Positions 9,510-18,044 of a stretch of 64,000 nucleotides of DNA are shown in pieces. The notes below the pieces were generated by a model, which saw nothing but the letters and a program-made list of their open reading frames with translations, was not told the DNA's origin and did no database searches. Source of the stretch: JANXQG01 sp963780045 (GTDB lineage Bacteria; Planctomycetota; Planctomycetia; Pirellulales; Thermoguttaceae); NCBI GenBank assembly GCA_963780045.1, contig CAVZZZ010000001.1:124001-188000 (forward strand), given 5' to 3'. Positions within the stretch are counted from its first letter, which is position 1. Every line of letters begins with the position of its first letter. The translations under genes were made by a program, and so were the position numbers.

Positions 9510-10445
9510 CTATCTATTGTTAATAGATTCTCCAGTTTCAGTCTGGCCGTAGGCCAGAGTTTTAGCGCCGCAACTTTTGTTTTTTCTAGACCGCCGCCCG
9601 GTCCGGTACACTTCCCAAGGCGCGTGGTTCTCCAACGCCTGGTGAGGACGACGACGGCAGTAGAACTCGAAGTACTGCCGCAGACCCGCCTCTAACGCTT
9701 CCACGGTCTCGTAGCCTTGCAGATAGACGTTTTCGTACTTCACGGTCCACCACAGGCGTTCGATGAACACGTTGTCCAAGGCCCGCCGGCGGCCATCCAT
9801 GCTGATGGCGATCTGCTGCTTCTCCAGCACGCTGGTGAAGGCCCGGCTCGTGAACTGCGTCCCCTGATCGGTGTTGAAGATCTCCGGCCGTCCGTGGCGT
9901 AAAGCCTCGCGGAGGGCCTCCACGCAGAAGTCGCTGTCCAACGTGTTGGACAACCGCCACGCCAGTACGTATCGGCTGTGCCAGTCCAGAATTGCAACCA
10001 AATACATGAATCCGTGCGGCAGCGGCACGTAGGTGATGTCCGCGCTCCACACCTGGTCCGGCCGCGAAACCACCACGTTCCGCAGCAAATACGGGTAAAT
10101 GCGATGCTCCGGGTGCGGATCGCTGGTCCGTGGCCGCGGATAGATCGTCTCCATGCCCATCAGCCGCATGAGCCGCTGGACGCGCTTGCGGTTGACCGCG
10201 TAGCCCGCCTGTTGCAGGCGCCAGGTCAGCCGCGGCGAGCCGTAAAAGGGCCATTTCAAGTGATACTCGTCCATGAGCCGCATGAGCTTCAAGTTCTCCG
10301 CCGATTCTTCCGCGCATTGGTAATACCTCGACGAACGCGCAAGACCGAGCAACGCGCATTGCCGCGCAACGCTCAGCTCCGCATGGTCCGCGTCGATCAG
10401 CTTCCGCAGTTCAGCCGTCGAACTGGGCAGCTTTTTTTCAGCCAC
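9510..10445 (-). CDS. IS3-family transposase OrfB (DDE integrase)
   Basis: This is the catalytic half of the transposase, about 311 residues. An HTH_21-type N-terminal region (YGSPRLTWRLQQAGY, NRKRVQRLMRLMGM) is followed by the rve integrase core with D in VWSADITYV, D in NTDQGTQFTS and E in DNVFIERLWW, then the usual GLRQYFEFYCRRRPHQAL. It overlaps OrfA. At 10432-10438 a run of seven A before G (A AAA AAG on the coding strand) allows a -1 shift from EWLKK into KLPSST and so gives the OrfAB fusion that is the active transposase in this family. Confidence 0.88.
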   Translation of the reverse strand: MAEKKLPSSTAELRKLIDADHAELSVARQCALLGLARSSRYYQCAEESAENLKLMRLMDEYHLKWPFYGSPRLTWRLQQAGYAVNRKRVQRLMRLMGMETIYPRPRTSDPHPEHRIYPYLLRNVVVSRPDQVWSADITYVPLPHGFMYLVAILDWHSRYVLAWRLSNTLDSDFCVEALREALRHGRPEIFNTDQGTQFTSRAFTSVLEKQQIAISMDGRRRALDNVFIERLWWTVKYENVYLQGYETVEALEAGLRQYFEFYCRRRPHQALENHAPWEVYRTGRRSRKNKSCGAKTLAYGQTETGESINNR

Positions 10446-10708
10446 TCCAGCTCCATCTTCAGGCGCCCGATCTGCTGGTACAGGTCGTCCAGCAACGCCG
10501 CCTGATCTTCCCGTCCGCCGTCATCGGACTCTGTGAACACTTGTTCGATGTTGGCGAGCATCTTGCGTTTCCACTGGCTGACCAAGTTGCCGTGGATGGC
10601 GAAATGACTTGCCAGCTCGCTGACCGTCTTGTCGCCTCGCACGGCGGCCAAAGCCACCTTCGCTTTGAATGCCGCGCCGTATCGCTTGCGACTCCGTCGC
10701 TTGACCAT
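10397..10708 (-). CDS. IS3-family transposase OrfA
   Basis: The protein has 103 residues starting MVKRRSRKRYGAAFKAKVAL, the typical HTH_8 beginning of IS3 OrfA. TVSELASHFAIHGNLVSQWKR is the DNA-binding helix-turn-helix, and a leucine-zipper-like stretch (ALLDDLYQQIGRLKMELEWL) follows. It shares the A7G slippery site with OrfB. An upstream in-frame start exists at 10759, but family comparison favours MVKRR. Confidence 0.85.
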   Translation of the reverse strand: MVKRRSRKRYGAAFKAKVALAAVRGDKTVSELASHFAIHGNLVSQWKRKMLANIEQVFTESDDGGREDQAALLDDLYQQIGRLKMELEWLKKSCPVRRLNCGS

Positions 10709-10833
10709 CCTTGTCAACTCCTGCACAATGGCTAAGGTTTCGATTTTACACCTTAACAATGCGCCCAGCTTTTGGGGTCAGAGCACCCCATTGGAGAAAC
10801 AGGAAACGGAAAAAGGAAACAAGGCAGCGATTT

Positions 10834-11496
10834 GTGTCATATCAGGTATTCCATTACGACCTCGATCAACGTCGGTTGCCCGTCCACACACGACGTTGGT
10901 GGCCGAAGGCACTTGCAACCTATGCCGTGCTTGGCGGCATCTACGGCGCAGCGGTGGGATCGGCCATAGGCACAGTGCCAAGCGCAGTAGAGATCATTGA
11001 GATTGCTGCCGCCACATTTGCCCTGATCTGTGGCGTTCCTGGGACACGCCTTGGCTTGCTCATCGGCATTGTCACTCGAAATCGCTTCTGCAAATTGTTT
11101 CTTGGAATGTTCTTCGCCATTGCTGGCGCGCTCCTGGGCGGATTTTTGGCGACGATGATCCTCCTCGCCCTTGGAGCGATCTTGGGGGCATTGGGCGGTT
11201 GGGTATTGGCGCGAGCGATTATCGCCCTGCGACATGGCATTCTCCGCAGATTCCTCTTTGGCGTGGCGGCGGCTGTCTTGGGCATGTTCGTCGGCGCGAT
11301 GCTCTGGGCAATCAATCTCAATCGAGTTGGGGCGCTTATTGGCATGGCATGGGGATTCGCAATCGGAGTCGTCGTCGGCCCGATTCTTCTTCTCATGGTC
11401 ATAGGCGCGATGAACTCGCTGGCGAAAACGCACATCAGCAAGAGAATGGAAAAAAGAAGCGAGGTGGTCGATGCGACTTTCCGAAGAGAAGATTAA
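10834..11496 (+). CDS. Gly/Ala-rich multi-pass membrane protein, unknown function
   Basis: About 220 residues with roughly five or six hydrophobic segments rich in Gly and Ala (TYAVLGGIYGAAVGSAIG, GMFFAIAGALLGGFLA, GVAAAVLGMFVGAMLW, GFAIGVVVGPILLLMVIG). The start chosen is GTG at 10834, about 10 bases after AAGG; the open frame runs back into the IS3 end, so the original 5' end may have been disturbed by that insertion. The 3' end overlaps the next gene by 26 bases, which suggests translational coupling. I do not recognise the family. Confidence 0.65.
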   Translation: MSYQVFHYDLDQRRLPVHTRRWWPKALATYAVLGGIYGAAVGSAIGTVPSAVEIIEIAAATFALICGVPGTRLGLLIGIVTRNRFCKLFLGMFFAIAGALLGGFLATMILLALGAILGALGGWVLARAIIALRHGILRRFLFGVAAAVLGMFVGAMLWAINLNRVGALIGMAWGFAIGVVVGPILLLMVIGAMNSLAKTHISKRMEKRSEVVDATFRRED

Positions 11497-12715
11497 ACTG
11501 GGCATTCTCCACTCTGACCGCGACGTGCGGGATGCGGCGGCAATGTACTTTTCCAGGTCAGCGTGCCGCGACACGTCGATCTTGCCAATTGCCATCCAAG
11601 CCATCGAGAAGTACGGCTGGCAGCATACATTCATTGTGTCGTCTGCCATCGAAGGGCTGCCGCTCTCAGATGAAACCCTGTTTTGGGTTCTCAAGGTGAT
11701 TCAGCAGAACAACTTTCACGGAGACACGATTTGGCGCGAAACCCTGACGCGGCTCATTTGCGATGCCAACATCAGTCTGCTCGCTTGCCATAGGTCCGAG
11801 GTTCTCGATGTTTTGGACAAAGAAGACCGCGACTGGATCAACATGCGGCTCGACCTCTTAGATGTGAATGCGGAGACATGCTGGCGGGCATTGGAGGCTT
11901 TGTGCCAAGAGGCTAGGAAAACACGCTCTGATCCCGACACGCATTATGGCGATGCGCTGGTCGAAGCAATTGCCCGTCACGGCGACACGGATCGAGTGCT
12001 TTCCTATCTCGCGGAGAAGGACATCGACCTTACCGACTACGGCGAAGTCTGGATGGAGATGTTCATGGTCAGCCTCGCGGGTGAAATGCGATTGGAGGCT
12101 GCTGTCCCCCACATTATCAGGAAGATAGAAGAAGCCGAGGAACACGCCGACTTGCTGTTTGAGGAAGCGGAACGAGCGCTGATAGAAATTGGAACGGATG
12201 CTGCCGTTGAGGGAGTGACTTCCCTTTTTTCTGGCGACTGGACTCGCCATATTAGCGCCTGCCAGGTCTTGCAGCATGTCCATTCTGATTTAGCAGTCTC
12301 CAAGGCGCTGGATCAGCTTTCGCACGAAAAGGACGCAACGATCAAGGCGTGGCTGGCGCAGGCCCTCACGTCCCACTTCGCCTACGACGGTATCGAGCCT
12401 GTTCGTCAAGTTATTCTGGACGACGACTACGACAAGAGTGTGAGCGACTTGCGGCGTGATTTGATCGTGGCCGCAACCCTGATGGAAGTCGAACTGCCCG
12501 AACGAGAAAAATGGCTTGCCGCAATCGAGAAGGACAAACGAGAGAAGAAGTCCCGCTTGCAGGTCGAGCCACCTGAAGAGAACGAGTATGAGGAGGATGA
12601 ACCTCTGATGCCGCCAAAGAGGAAAGTCGGTCGAAATGACCCCTGCCCCTGTGGAAGCGGCAAGAAGTTCAAGAAGTGCTGTATCAAGAAATGCAGCAGC
12701 GATCTATTCGACTGA
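11471..12715 (+). CDS. HEAT-like repeat protein with C-terminal SEC-C zinc motif
   Basis: A 414-residue, mainly helical protein. The body resembles HEAT/armadillo-type repeats (VRDAAAMYFSRSACRDTSIL, IGTDAAVEGVTSLFSGDW, KDATIKAWLAQAL). An acidic linker (EENEYEEDEP) leads to the C-terminal SEC-C metal-binding motif GRNDPCPCGSGKKFKKCC, as at the end of SecA and of many orphan proteins. It is likely cytosolic and may bind a protein partner. It is coupled to the membrane protein upstream and followed 56 bases later by a 106-residue gene, so the three probably form one unit. Confidence 0.75.
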   Translation: MRLSEEKIKLGILHSDRDVRDAAAMYFSRSACRDTSILPIAIQAIEKYGWQHTFIVSSAIEGLPLSDETLFWVLKVIQQNNFHGDTIWRETLTRLICDANISLLACHRSEVLDVLDKEDRDWINMRLDLLDVNAETCWRALEALCQEARKTRSDPDTHYGDALVEAIARHGDTDRVLSYLAEKDIDLTDYGEVWMEMFMVSLAGEMRLEAAVPHIIRKIEEAEEHADLLFEEAERALIEIGTDAAVEGVTSLFSGDWTRHISACQVLQHVHSDLAVSKALDQLSHEKDATIKAWLAQALTSHFAYDGIEPVRQVILDDDYDKSVSDLRRDLIVAATLMEVELPEREKWLAAIEKDKREKKSRLQVEPPEENEYEEDEPLMPPKRKVGRNDPCPCGSGKKFKKCCIKKCSSDLFD

Positions 12716-12771
12716 AGAAGCCCTCGTCACGACGAAAGTAAGTCCTCACATTGCCGTAGAAAAAGCGAATC

Positions 12772-13092
12772 ATGGCGAAGAAACACAGCCCGACAAAAGA
12801 ATCAACGCAGGAAGGTCCACCGAGCGTGCAGGATCGGATTCAGGCCCTCCTCAACGAGTTGAGCGATGCCGAGTTGAACATCCTGCTATACGAGATCGAG
12901 AATCCCCATGAGAGACGCTCGATGGAAAAGTTGGGCAGGATATCTGCTGCTCGATTGAAGCGGCCAAAAGCCATTAAGGAACTGACGATCATGCTGATTG
13001 ACTACAATATCGAACAGCACCCCAACCTAGTGACGCACTACTTGACGGACAAATACCATTTGCTGGAGTATGTCTACGAGTATTGCATTTGA
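12772..13092 (+). CDS. Small hypothetical protein (106 aa)
   Basis: A charged, helical protein with DRIQALLNELSDAELNILLYEIENP and a C-terminal region ending HLLEYVYEYCI. No signal peptide or membrane segment and no recognised family. It follows the HEAT/SEC-C gene in the same direction and could be the third gene of that unit. Confidence 0.55.
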   Translation: MAKKHSPTKESTQEGPPSVQDRIQALLNELSDAELNILLYEIENPHERRSMEKLGRISAARLKRPKAIKELTIMLIDYNIEQHPNLVTHYLTDKYHLLEYVYEYCI

Positions 13093-13155
13093 GGATTCCG
13101 CCTCAAGAAAAGGTGTCGCTTGCGCTGGCAGAGGCCGAGCGGCGACTGAGGACGA

Positions 13156-13252
13156 TTAACGGTCGCGTTGCTTAGCCGCAGCCTTTCGATCCTTACGCTC
13201 TTTCTTTTCCTTGACCGTCAACTTCGGTTTATTGTTCGTGGACCGTTTTTTC
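13156..13252 (-). pseudogene. C-terminal remnant of a gene cut by IS66
   Basis: About 31 codons ending in TAA at 13156-13158 read TKKRSTNNKPKLTVKEKK and on to KQRDR, a lysine-rich tail. Upstream the frame runs into the IS66 left inverted repeat, so the rest of the gene is missing here. The right flank of IS66 does not give an obvious continuation. Confidence 0.45.
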
Positions 13253-13331
13253 GTAAGCGTCCGGCGGAATGCGTGTTGGCGCTGATGGTATCCTGAGGGC
13301 GTGTGAGATTCAAGGCCCCAGGAGAAGTACC

Positions 13332-13715
13332 ATGAAGCGCAAAGGTCCGCGGCGGAGTTCGGAAAAGCAGCGGTTTTGGCGACGCGCCGTGGCCCAGTGG
13401 CGGCGAAGCGGCCAGTCCGTCCGCGATTACTGTCGTACCAACGCCCTCAGCGAGCCCTCGTTCTACGCCTGGCGACGGGAACTGACACAGCGCCGCCGAT
13501 CATCGCCAGGCGCCGGCTTGCGGGTGGCGGGCGGCGGGACGGTTTCGTTCCTGCCCGTGCGGGTGGTTGCGGCGGCGAACCGCTTGCCCGCCGCCGCGGA
13601 TGCCGGCGGCGTGGAGATCGTGTTGGAGCGGCAGCGCACGGTACGGGTGCAGGCGGGCTTCGACCGGCAGACGCTGGCCGACGTGTTGGCCGTTCTGGAG
13701 GCGCGATCATGCTGA
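13332..13715 (+). CDS. tnpA: IS66 accessory protein TnpA
   Basis: 127 residues starting MKRKGPRRSSEKQRFWRR. The helix-turn-helix SGQSVRDYCRTNALSEPSFYAW is typical of IS66 TnpA-type proteins. The stop overlaps the tnpB start (ATG at 13709), so the two are coupled. Confidence 0.83.
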   Translation: MKRKGPRRSSEKQRFWRRAVAQWRRSGQSVRDYCRTNALSEPSFYAWRRELTQRRRSSPGAGLRVAGGGTVSFLPVRVVAAANRLPAAADAGGVEIVLERQRTVRVQAGFDRQTLADVLAVLEARSC

Positions 13716-14065
13716 ACCTCTCGGAGCTGGTGCGGATCTACGTCTGCCTGGCGCCCACGGACATGCGGAAGCGTTTCGATTCCTTGGCCGCGGTGGTGCG
13801 GGAAGGGTTGGGTTACGATCCGCTCTCGGGCCACTTGTTCGTGTTCCGCAGCCGCCGCGGCGATCGGATCAAACTGTTGTGGTGGGACCGCGACGGGCTG
13901 ACGCTCTATTACCGGCGGCTGGAGAAGGGGACCTTCCGCTTCCCCGCGACCGACGATCCGCAAGCGCGGAGCATCGAGGTCTCAAGCCAGGAGTTGTCGC
14001 TCTTGCTGTGGGGCATCGACCCGACCAGCGTGAAGCGGCAGCCGCGCTATCAACGCTCGGCGTGA
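13709..14065 (+). CDS. tnpB: IS66 accessory protein TnpB
   Basis: 118 residues. The family signatures APTDMRKRFDSLAAVV, GHLFVFRSRRGDRIKLLWWD and GLTLYYRRLEKGTF are all present. It is needed for IS66 transposition, though its biochemical role is not clear. The start overlaps tnpA. Confidence 0.9.
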   Translation: MLNLSELVRIYVCLAPTDMRKRFDSLAAVVREGLGYDPLSGHLFVFRSRRGDRIKLLWWDRDGLTLYYRRLEKGTFRFPATDDPQARSIEVSSQELSLLLWGIDPTSVKRQPRYQRSA

Positions 14066-14128
14066 GCCGCCGGAAAAATTCTTCGCAATCGCGCGAACCA
14101 AACGCGCGTCTGGCGCGTAGCATTGGGC

Positions 14129-15746
14129 ATGAGCATGGACGCCTTGCCTCTTCCCGATCCCGCTTCGCTGCCCGACGAGGTTGCCGTGCTGAAGGCGCTC
14201 GTCGTACAGTTGTTGGCAGAACTGCGCATCCGCGATGAGCGTCTGGCCCGGCAAGAGCATCACATGCACCTCTTGCTGAAACGCATCTACGGCAGCACGA
14301 GCGAGAAGCTCGATCCGCGGCAAGGCGCGTTGTTCGAGGTGCAAGCGGGTGCGGAGGCAACTGCGGCGGAGACGCCGCCGCCCGCGGCCGATGCTTCGCC
14401 CGCGGCATCGGCGGCCGGCAAGAACCGCCACCAGCACGGCCGCGGGCGGATTCCCGACTCCATCGAGCGGCAGGAAGAGATTCACGACTTGGCCGACGCC
14501 GAGAAGGCGGCCTTGGGCGGCGTGGAGAACCTGGTCGAGCTGCCGCCGGAGACCAGCGAGCAGTTGGACTGGCGGCCTTCGACCTTGTTCGTCACGGTGC
14601 ATGTCCGCAAGAAATACGCCCGCAAGGAACAACTGCCCGAAAGCGGCCTGACGCTGGCGGAGCAGAACGTGGCGCTGGCCGCCAAGCCGCCCGAAGCGGT
14701 CCCCGGCGCGTTGGCCGGAGCGGGCCTGATGGCCCAGGTGATCGTCAGCAAGGGGGCCGACCATCTGCCGCTGCACCGCCTGGAAGGCATCTTCCAGCGG
14801 CAGGGCATGCGCATCTCCCGGCAGACGATGGACGGCTGGTGGCTGCAAACGGCGGAGTTTCTCCAGCCCTTGTACGCCCTCGCCATCCGCGTGGTGCTGG
14901 CCTCGGGCGTGATTCACACGGACGACACCTCGGTGCGGGTCCGCGACGCCCATCAGAAGCGGAAGTACACGGGCCGCTTCTGGCCCTACGTGGGCAACCC
15001 GCCGCACGCCTTGACGGTGTTCGACTACACCACGAACCACACCCGCGACGGGCCGGCCAAGTTTCTTGCCAACTATGGCGGATACTTGCAAGCCGATGCC
15101 TTCAACGGTTACGACGGGATTTACCTGGAATCTCAAGGCCGGATCGTCGAGGTCGCCTGCTGGGCATGCGCGGAGGAAGTTCCACGAGTGCCGGCGGCTG
15201 GACTCCGCGCGGATGGAGACGGCCTTGGCCTTCATCGGCAAGCTCTACGCGGTGGAGAAGGACCTCCGCGAGCGCGGCCGGGAAGAATGGCAGCCGCTGA
15301 CGCTGGCGGAGCGCGCCGCGCGGATCGCGGCCGAGCGTCAAGAGCGCTCGCGGCCGCTGCTGAACGACTTCCACGCCTGGCTGGAAGGCCAAGCGGCGAA
15401 GGTCTTGCCCAAGAGTCCGGTCCGCGGCGCGATGGACTACACGCTGGGCAATTGGGCGGCCCTCTGCGTCTACACCGCCGACGGCTGGCTGGACATCGAC
15501 AACAACGAGGGCGAGAACGCCATCCGCGGCCTCTGTCTGGGCCGCAAGAACTGGCTCTTCCTGGGCAGCGACCGCGGCGGCCGCGCGGCGGCGGTGCATT
15601 TCAGTCTCTTGGCCTCCTGCAAACGTCACGGCCACGATCCGTGGGTCTACTACCGCGACGTCCTCACCCGGCTGCCGGCCATGCTCCCCGCAGCCAACGA
15701 GGAGGACCTTCTTGCCCTGCTGCCCCACCGCTGGCGTGCGGCCTGA
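14129..15746 (+). CDS. tnpC: IS66 transposase TnpC (frameshifted)
   Basis: The large IS66 transposase, about 540 residues: an N-terminal coiled coil (LAELRIRDERLARQEHHMHL), a zinc-finger region, the DDE core (VIHTDDTSVRV and later LDIDNNEGENAIRGLCLGRKNW) and the IS66_C tail ending HRWRAA. The frame changes near 15166, between VEVACWA and HARRKFHEC. The family reads straight through here, and a lost GC dinucleotide would explain it. No slippery run is present, so this is either an error or an inactivating mutation. Confidence 0.85.
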
Positions 15747-15824
15747 TCTCTCCGCCGCCGCCCTTCTGCCCCGTCGGCCGTGTCCGGCTATACGGCTATA
15801 CTACGTGTTCCGCCGGACGCTTAC

Positions 15825-16029
15825 GGCTGAACTGTGCCATCACTGCTAGCACCGCCGCCCCACTCGACGTATAGGTCGTCGCCGTGATCCATAGTATGAT
15901 TTCCGATTCTGGCGGAAGGGATGCCTGCCAGCTTCCCATTTGGTGCAGATCGCAGGACGTGACGCTGCCCAAGGTGAACGCCCCGCCGATGCCCGCACAT
16001 TGGCGGGGCCATTTCATTGAAGGAGATTC
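15825..16029. other. IS66 right flank, no confident gene
   Basis: A minus-strand frame (MKWPRQCAGIGGAF onward to the IS66 end) is open across this stretch and could be part of the gene cut by the element, but the sequence is not recognisable. An AAGGAGAT ribosome site for the next gene lies at 16019-16026. Confidence 0.3.
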
Positions 16030-16461
16030 ATGGGTGAACTGTCGCAGCACACGATTGCCAAAGTGAGCGGACCAGCGTGGGAATCGCTTCGCGGGCAATT
16101 CTTGCAGATTGCGCGGTTGCTCTTGGCGGTCTCCCGTGACGCCGACAGCGAGCTAATGACGAGCTACGTCAAGTTCACGATCAACACCGCTCCGCAAAGC
16201 CCCGTGTTCGCTGCGATCTGGCTGAAGAGCAGCAAGCGGTTGATCGTTGGATTGGCCCTGCCTGAAGAATGCGAAGCTGAAGAACTTGGCCCTGCGCTGC
16301 CTGAGACAACCTACAAGGGCCTCACGAAATACTTCGTCGTGGAACGCGGTAGCGCAGTCCCCAAGGGCTTTGCAGAATGGGCGAGGGTCGCATATCAGAA
16401 CGCCTTGTCAGTGCCAGGCGTTCAAACTGCCGCGAGAAAAGAACTTCGACGGGTGGCATGA
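16030..16461 (+). CDS. DUF5655-like domain protein
   Basis: 143 residues with a strong ribosome site (AAGGAGAT, four bases before ATG). The core TSYVKFTIN, FAAIWLKSSKRLIVGLALP and TKYFVVERG matches the pattern of DUF5655-type small domains, which are often found beside or fused to nuclease or transport-type proteins. Its role here is unknown. It stands alone in its orientation between IS66 and a minus-strand gene. Family assignment is from memory of the pattern. Confidence 0.6.
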   Translation: MGELSQHTIAKVSGPAWESLRGQFLQIARLLLAVSRDADSELMTSYVKFTINTAPQSPVFAAIWLKSSKRLIVGLALPEECEAEELGPALPETTYKGLTKYFVVERGSAVPKGFAEWARVAYQNALSVPGVQTAARKELRRVA

Positions 16462-16569
16462 ACAGCCTACCTGCGCATGTCCATTGGCGTCAATCGCTGT
16501 TTGTGACGCGATGGGACTCAGAATCGCAGCGGTCGGGGAAATGGCCCGCTTGCCCCCTTACGCGGCCTT

Positions 16570-16797
16570 TTACCCTACGTTGATTTCAAGGCTGACCTTC
16601 TTCAGCAGCGTGTCCGCGTCGTCGTAGACGTCGACGGAGTTTGTGCCCGCAAACTGAACCGCGTAGCCACTGCCAAAGAGGAACTTGATATCGACGAACT
16701 GGCCGTCGTGGAGCAAGATTGTGCGGCCCAAGCACATGGCATTCATGCCGATCTCTTGGAGGACGTTTGATACGACGGCTTCGGGAGAATTGTTCAT
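16570..16797 (-). CDS. Small protein, paralogue of the 17001 gene (75 aa)
   Basis: It reads MNNSPEAVVSNVLQEIGMN with RTILLHDGQFVDIKFLFGSGYAVQF and DVYDDADTLLKKVSL. It aligns along nearly its whole length with the 81-residue protein encoded in the opposite direction from 17001: VLxxxGM, a xILLxDGxFxxxKFxxxxGYAV core and an xVxxYDxxxxLLKxV end. The sequence suggests a small beta-rich cytosolic domain. Neither copy has a family I can name. The two genes are head to head with 203 bases between them, which could hold a shared control region. Confidence 0.65.
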   Translation of the reverse strand: MNNSPEAVVSNVLQEIGMNAMCLGRTILLHDGQFVDIKFLFGSGYAVQFAGTNSVDVYDDADTLLKKVSLEINVG

Positions 16798-17000
16798 GGT
16801 CTATTTTCAAGCGGCAGGGGAAAAGACGGCTATTGCGCTTCTCAGGACGCCATGCCGTAATTTGCCCAAGCCCTACATTCCGCACTGAGAATCCGCGAGT
16901 CCGTATCGCCGCCGTAGAGATGCCCGCCTAACGTGGCGTTGCAAACCCGTCCCGAAATCGTCCTTACATATAGGGGCATCAAGACGGATCGCGCAGAGGC

Positions 17001-17246
17001 ATGAGCGGTTCCATTCTCGTCCACAATCTTGTGGTGGCGACGTTCTCTAAACTCGGGATGCCGCCCCCAATCGACGTGTGCGAGACCTTCCTTGTCAAGG
17101 ACGGTTTCTTCATCGGCCACAAGTTTCGTTGCGATGGGGGCTATGCCGTTTGGGGCGCAGGTTGGAATTCGGTCGAGTTCTATGACCAGAACGGGAAACT
17201 TCTGAAGATGGTTGCCGTCAAAAGGGCATTGCGTTTATCCGCATGA
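17001..17246 (+). CDS. Small protein, paralogue of the 16570 gene (81 aa)
   Basis: It reads MSGSILVHNLVVATFSKLGM with ETFLVKDGFFIGHKFRCDGG, YAVWGAGWNSVEFYDQNG and KLLKMVAVK. It pairs with the divergent 75-residue protein at 16570. Its stop codon overlaps the next ATG as ATGA (17243-17246), so it is coupled to a 27-codon ORF and probably to the VWA gene beyond. Confidence 0.68.
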   Translation: MSGSILVHNLVVATFSKLGMPPPIDVCETFLVKDGFFIGHKFRCDGGYAVWGAGWNSVEFYDQNGKLLKMVAVKRALRLSA

Positions 17247-17326
17247 GAGCCACGCAGCATTTCAGTATTCTCAATGAACTCTTGGCCGAACAGGAGGCCC
17301 TAGCACTATTTCGGCGGGCAGTGTGA
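17243..17326 (+). CDS. Very small ORF (27 aa) between the small paralogue and the VWA gene
   Basis: MRATQHFSILNELLAEQEAL ending ALFRRAV. It starts in an ATGA overlap with the upstream stop and ends in a GTGA overlap with the likely GTG start of the VWA gene at 17323. It could be a real helical mini-protein or just a coupling leader that carries ribosomes to the VWA start. It could also be the truncated head of a larger gene. Confidence 0.4.
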   Translation: MRATQHFSILNELLAEQEALALFRRAV

Positions 17327-18044
17327 TCATCGGCAAAGACCTGAACTGTTTGAAACTAGAGAAGCATGAGGCTGGCCGTCATGGATTCTCTGCCATACGG
17401 CTGAAGCACTTGGAAGCCACGGAATTCACGCTCGTCAATCTTGCAGTCGATGCCGTAGCTCGATGCACGATTACAGAAGTCAAGTAGACTTGCTCATAGG
17501 GCGCATCGTTCGCGGCTGTGCGGATTCGGAATGCAAGAACAACTTGCTGCTGCGGCTTGTAGGCTTCCACCGCTTTCCACAAGAGGTCCATGGATTCAAG
17601 CCGCTCTCGGAATGCGACCCAGAAGATTACAAGGGCTTATTCGACCCTCGCGGCACGACGGCCCTGACAGATGCCGCGCTCAATGGCGTGGAGGCCATCT
17701 CGGGGTTTGGCCGCTACCTTATGCAGAACGATCTTTGGATTAACGGCATATCGGTCGTCATTACCGATGGGATGGACTTGGCTTCTTGTTGTTTCCCCAA
17801 GGCGATTAAGAAGGCCCAGGCCGACGCGATGGAGCAGAGCAACGTGGAGAGCCTCATGTCGATTCTGGCGGGCATCTGTGGGCAAGCACCACCAGGAATG
17901 TCGCAAATCCTGATGGAGTTTAAGCAGATTGCGGGCTTCACCGAATACGTTGAACTTGGGGAGATGACCGACTCAACGGCAGTGCAACTGGCCGACTGCA
18001 TCGTTGCCGCCACCACGACCGTGACTCCGCACGACGACAAGTGA
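17323..18044 (+). CDS. VWA (von Willebrand factor A) domain protein (frameshifted)
   Basis: The frame from GTG 17323 reads VIIGKDLNCLKLEKHEAG, then GFSAIRLKHLEATEFTLVNL and AVDAV. Near 17455 it changes to SSMHDYRSQVDLLIGRIV and continues to 18044. Joined, this gives a VWA fold of about 240 residues: an opening strand with a MIDAS-like D-A-V-S-S (canonical D-x-S-x-S, third position not Ser here), DPRGTTALTDAALNGVEAI for the Thr of the site, and VVITDGMD for the Asp. VWA domains bind partner proteins through a metal. The gene ends convergently with the minus-strand membrane protein and overlaps it. Confidence 0.7.

Larger units (their letters stand above)
9399..10780 (-). mobile_element. IS3-family insertion sequence
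   Basis: Two overlapping transposase frames on the minus strand are bounded by TGACCCC at 9399 and GGGGTCA at 10774-10780; both ends also carry TTAAGGTGT a little further in. The inverted repeats are imperfect and I see no clear target duplication, so the ends are approximate. The right end lies just upstream of the membrane-protein gene at 10834 and may have replaced its promoter. Confidence 0.75.
13253..15824 (+). mobile_element. IS66-family insertion sequence
   Basis: Perfect 17-base inverted repeats bound the element: GTAAGCGTCCGGCGGAA at 13253-13269 and its complement at 15808-15824. It holds the standard tnpA, tnpB and tnpC order. The 8-base flanks differ (gttttttc on the left, ggctgaac on the right), so no target duplication is visible. 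The element may have recombined with another copy, or the flanks have diverged. Confidence 0.88.
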
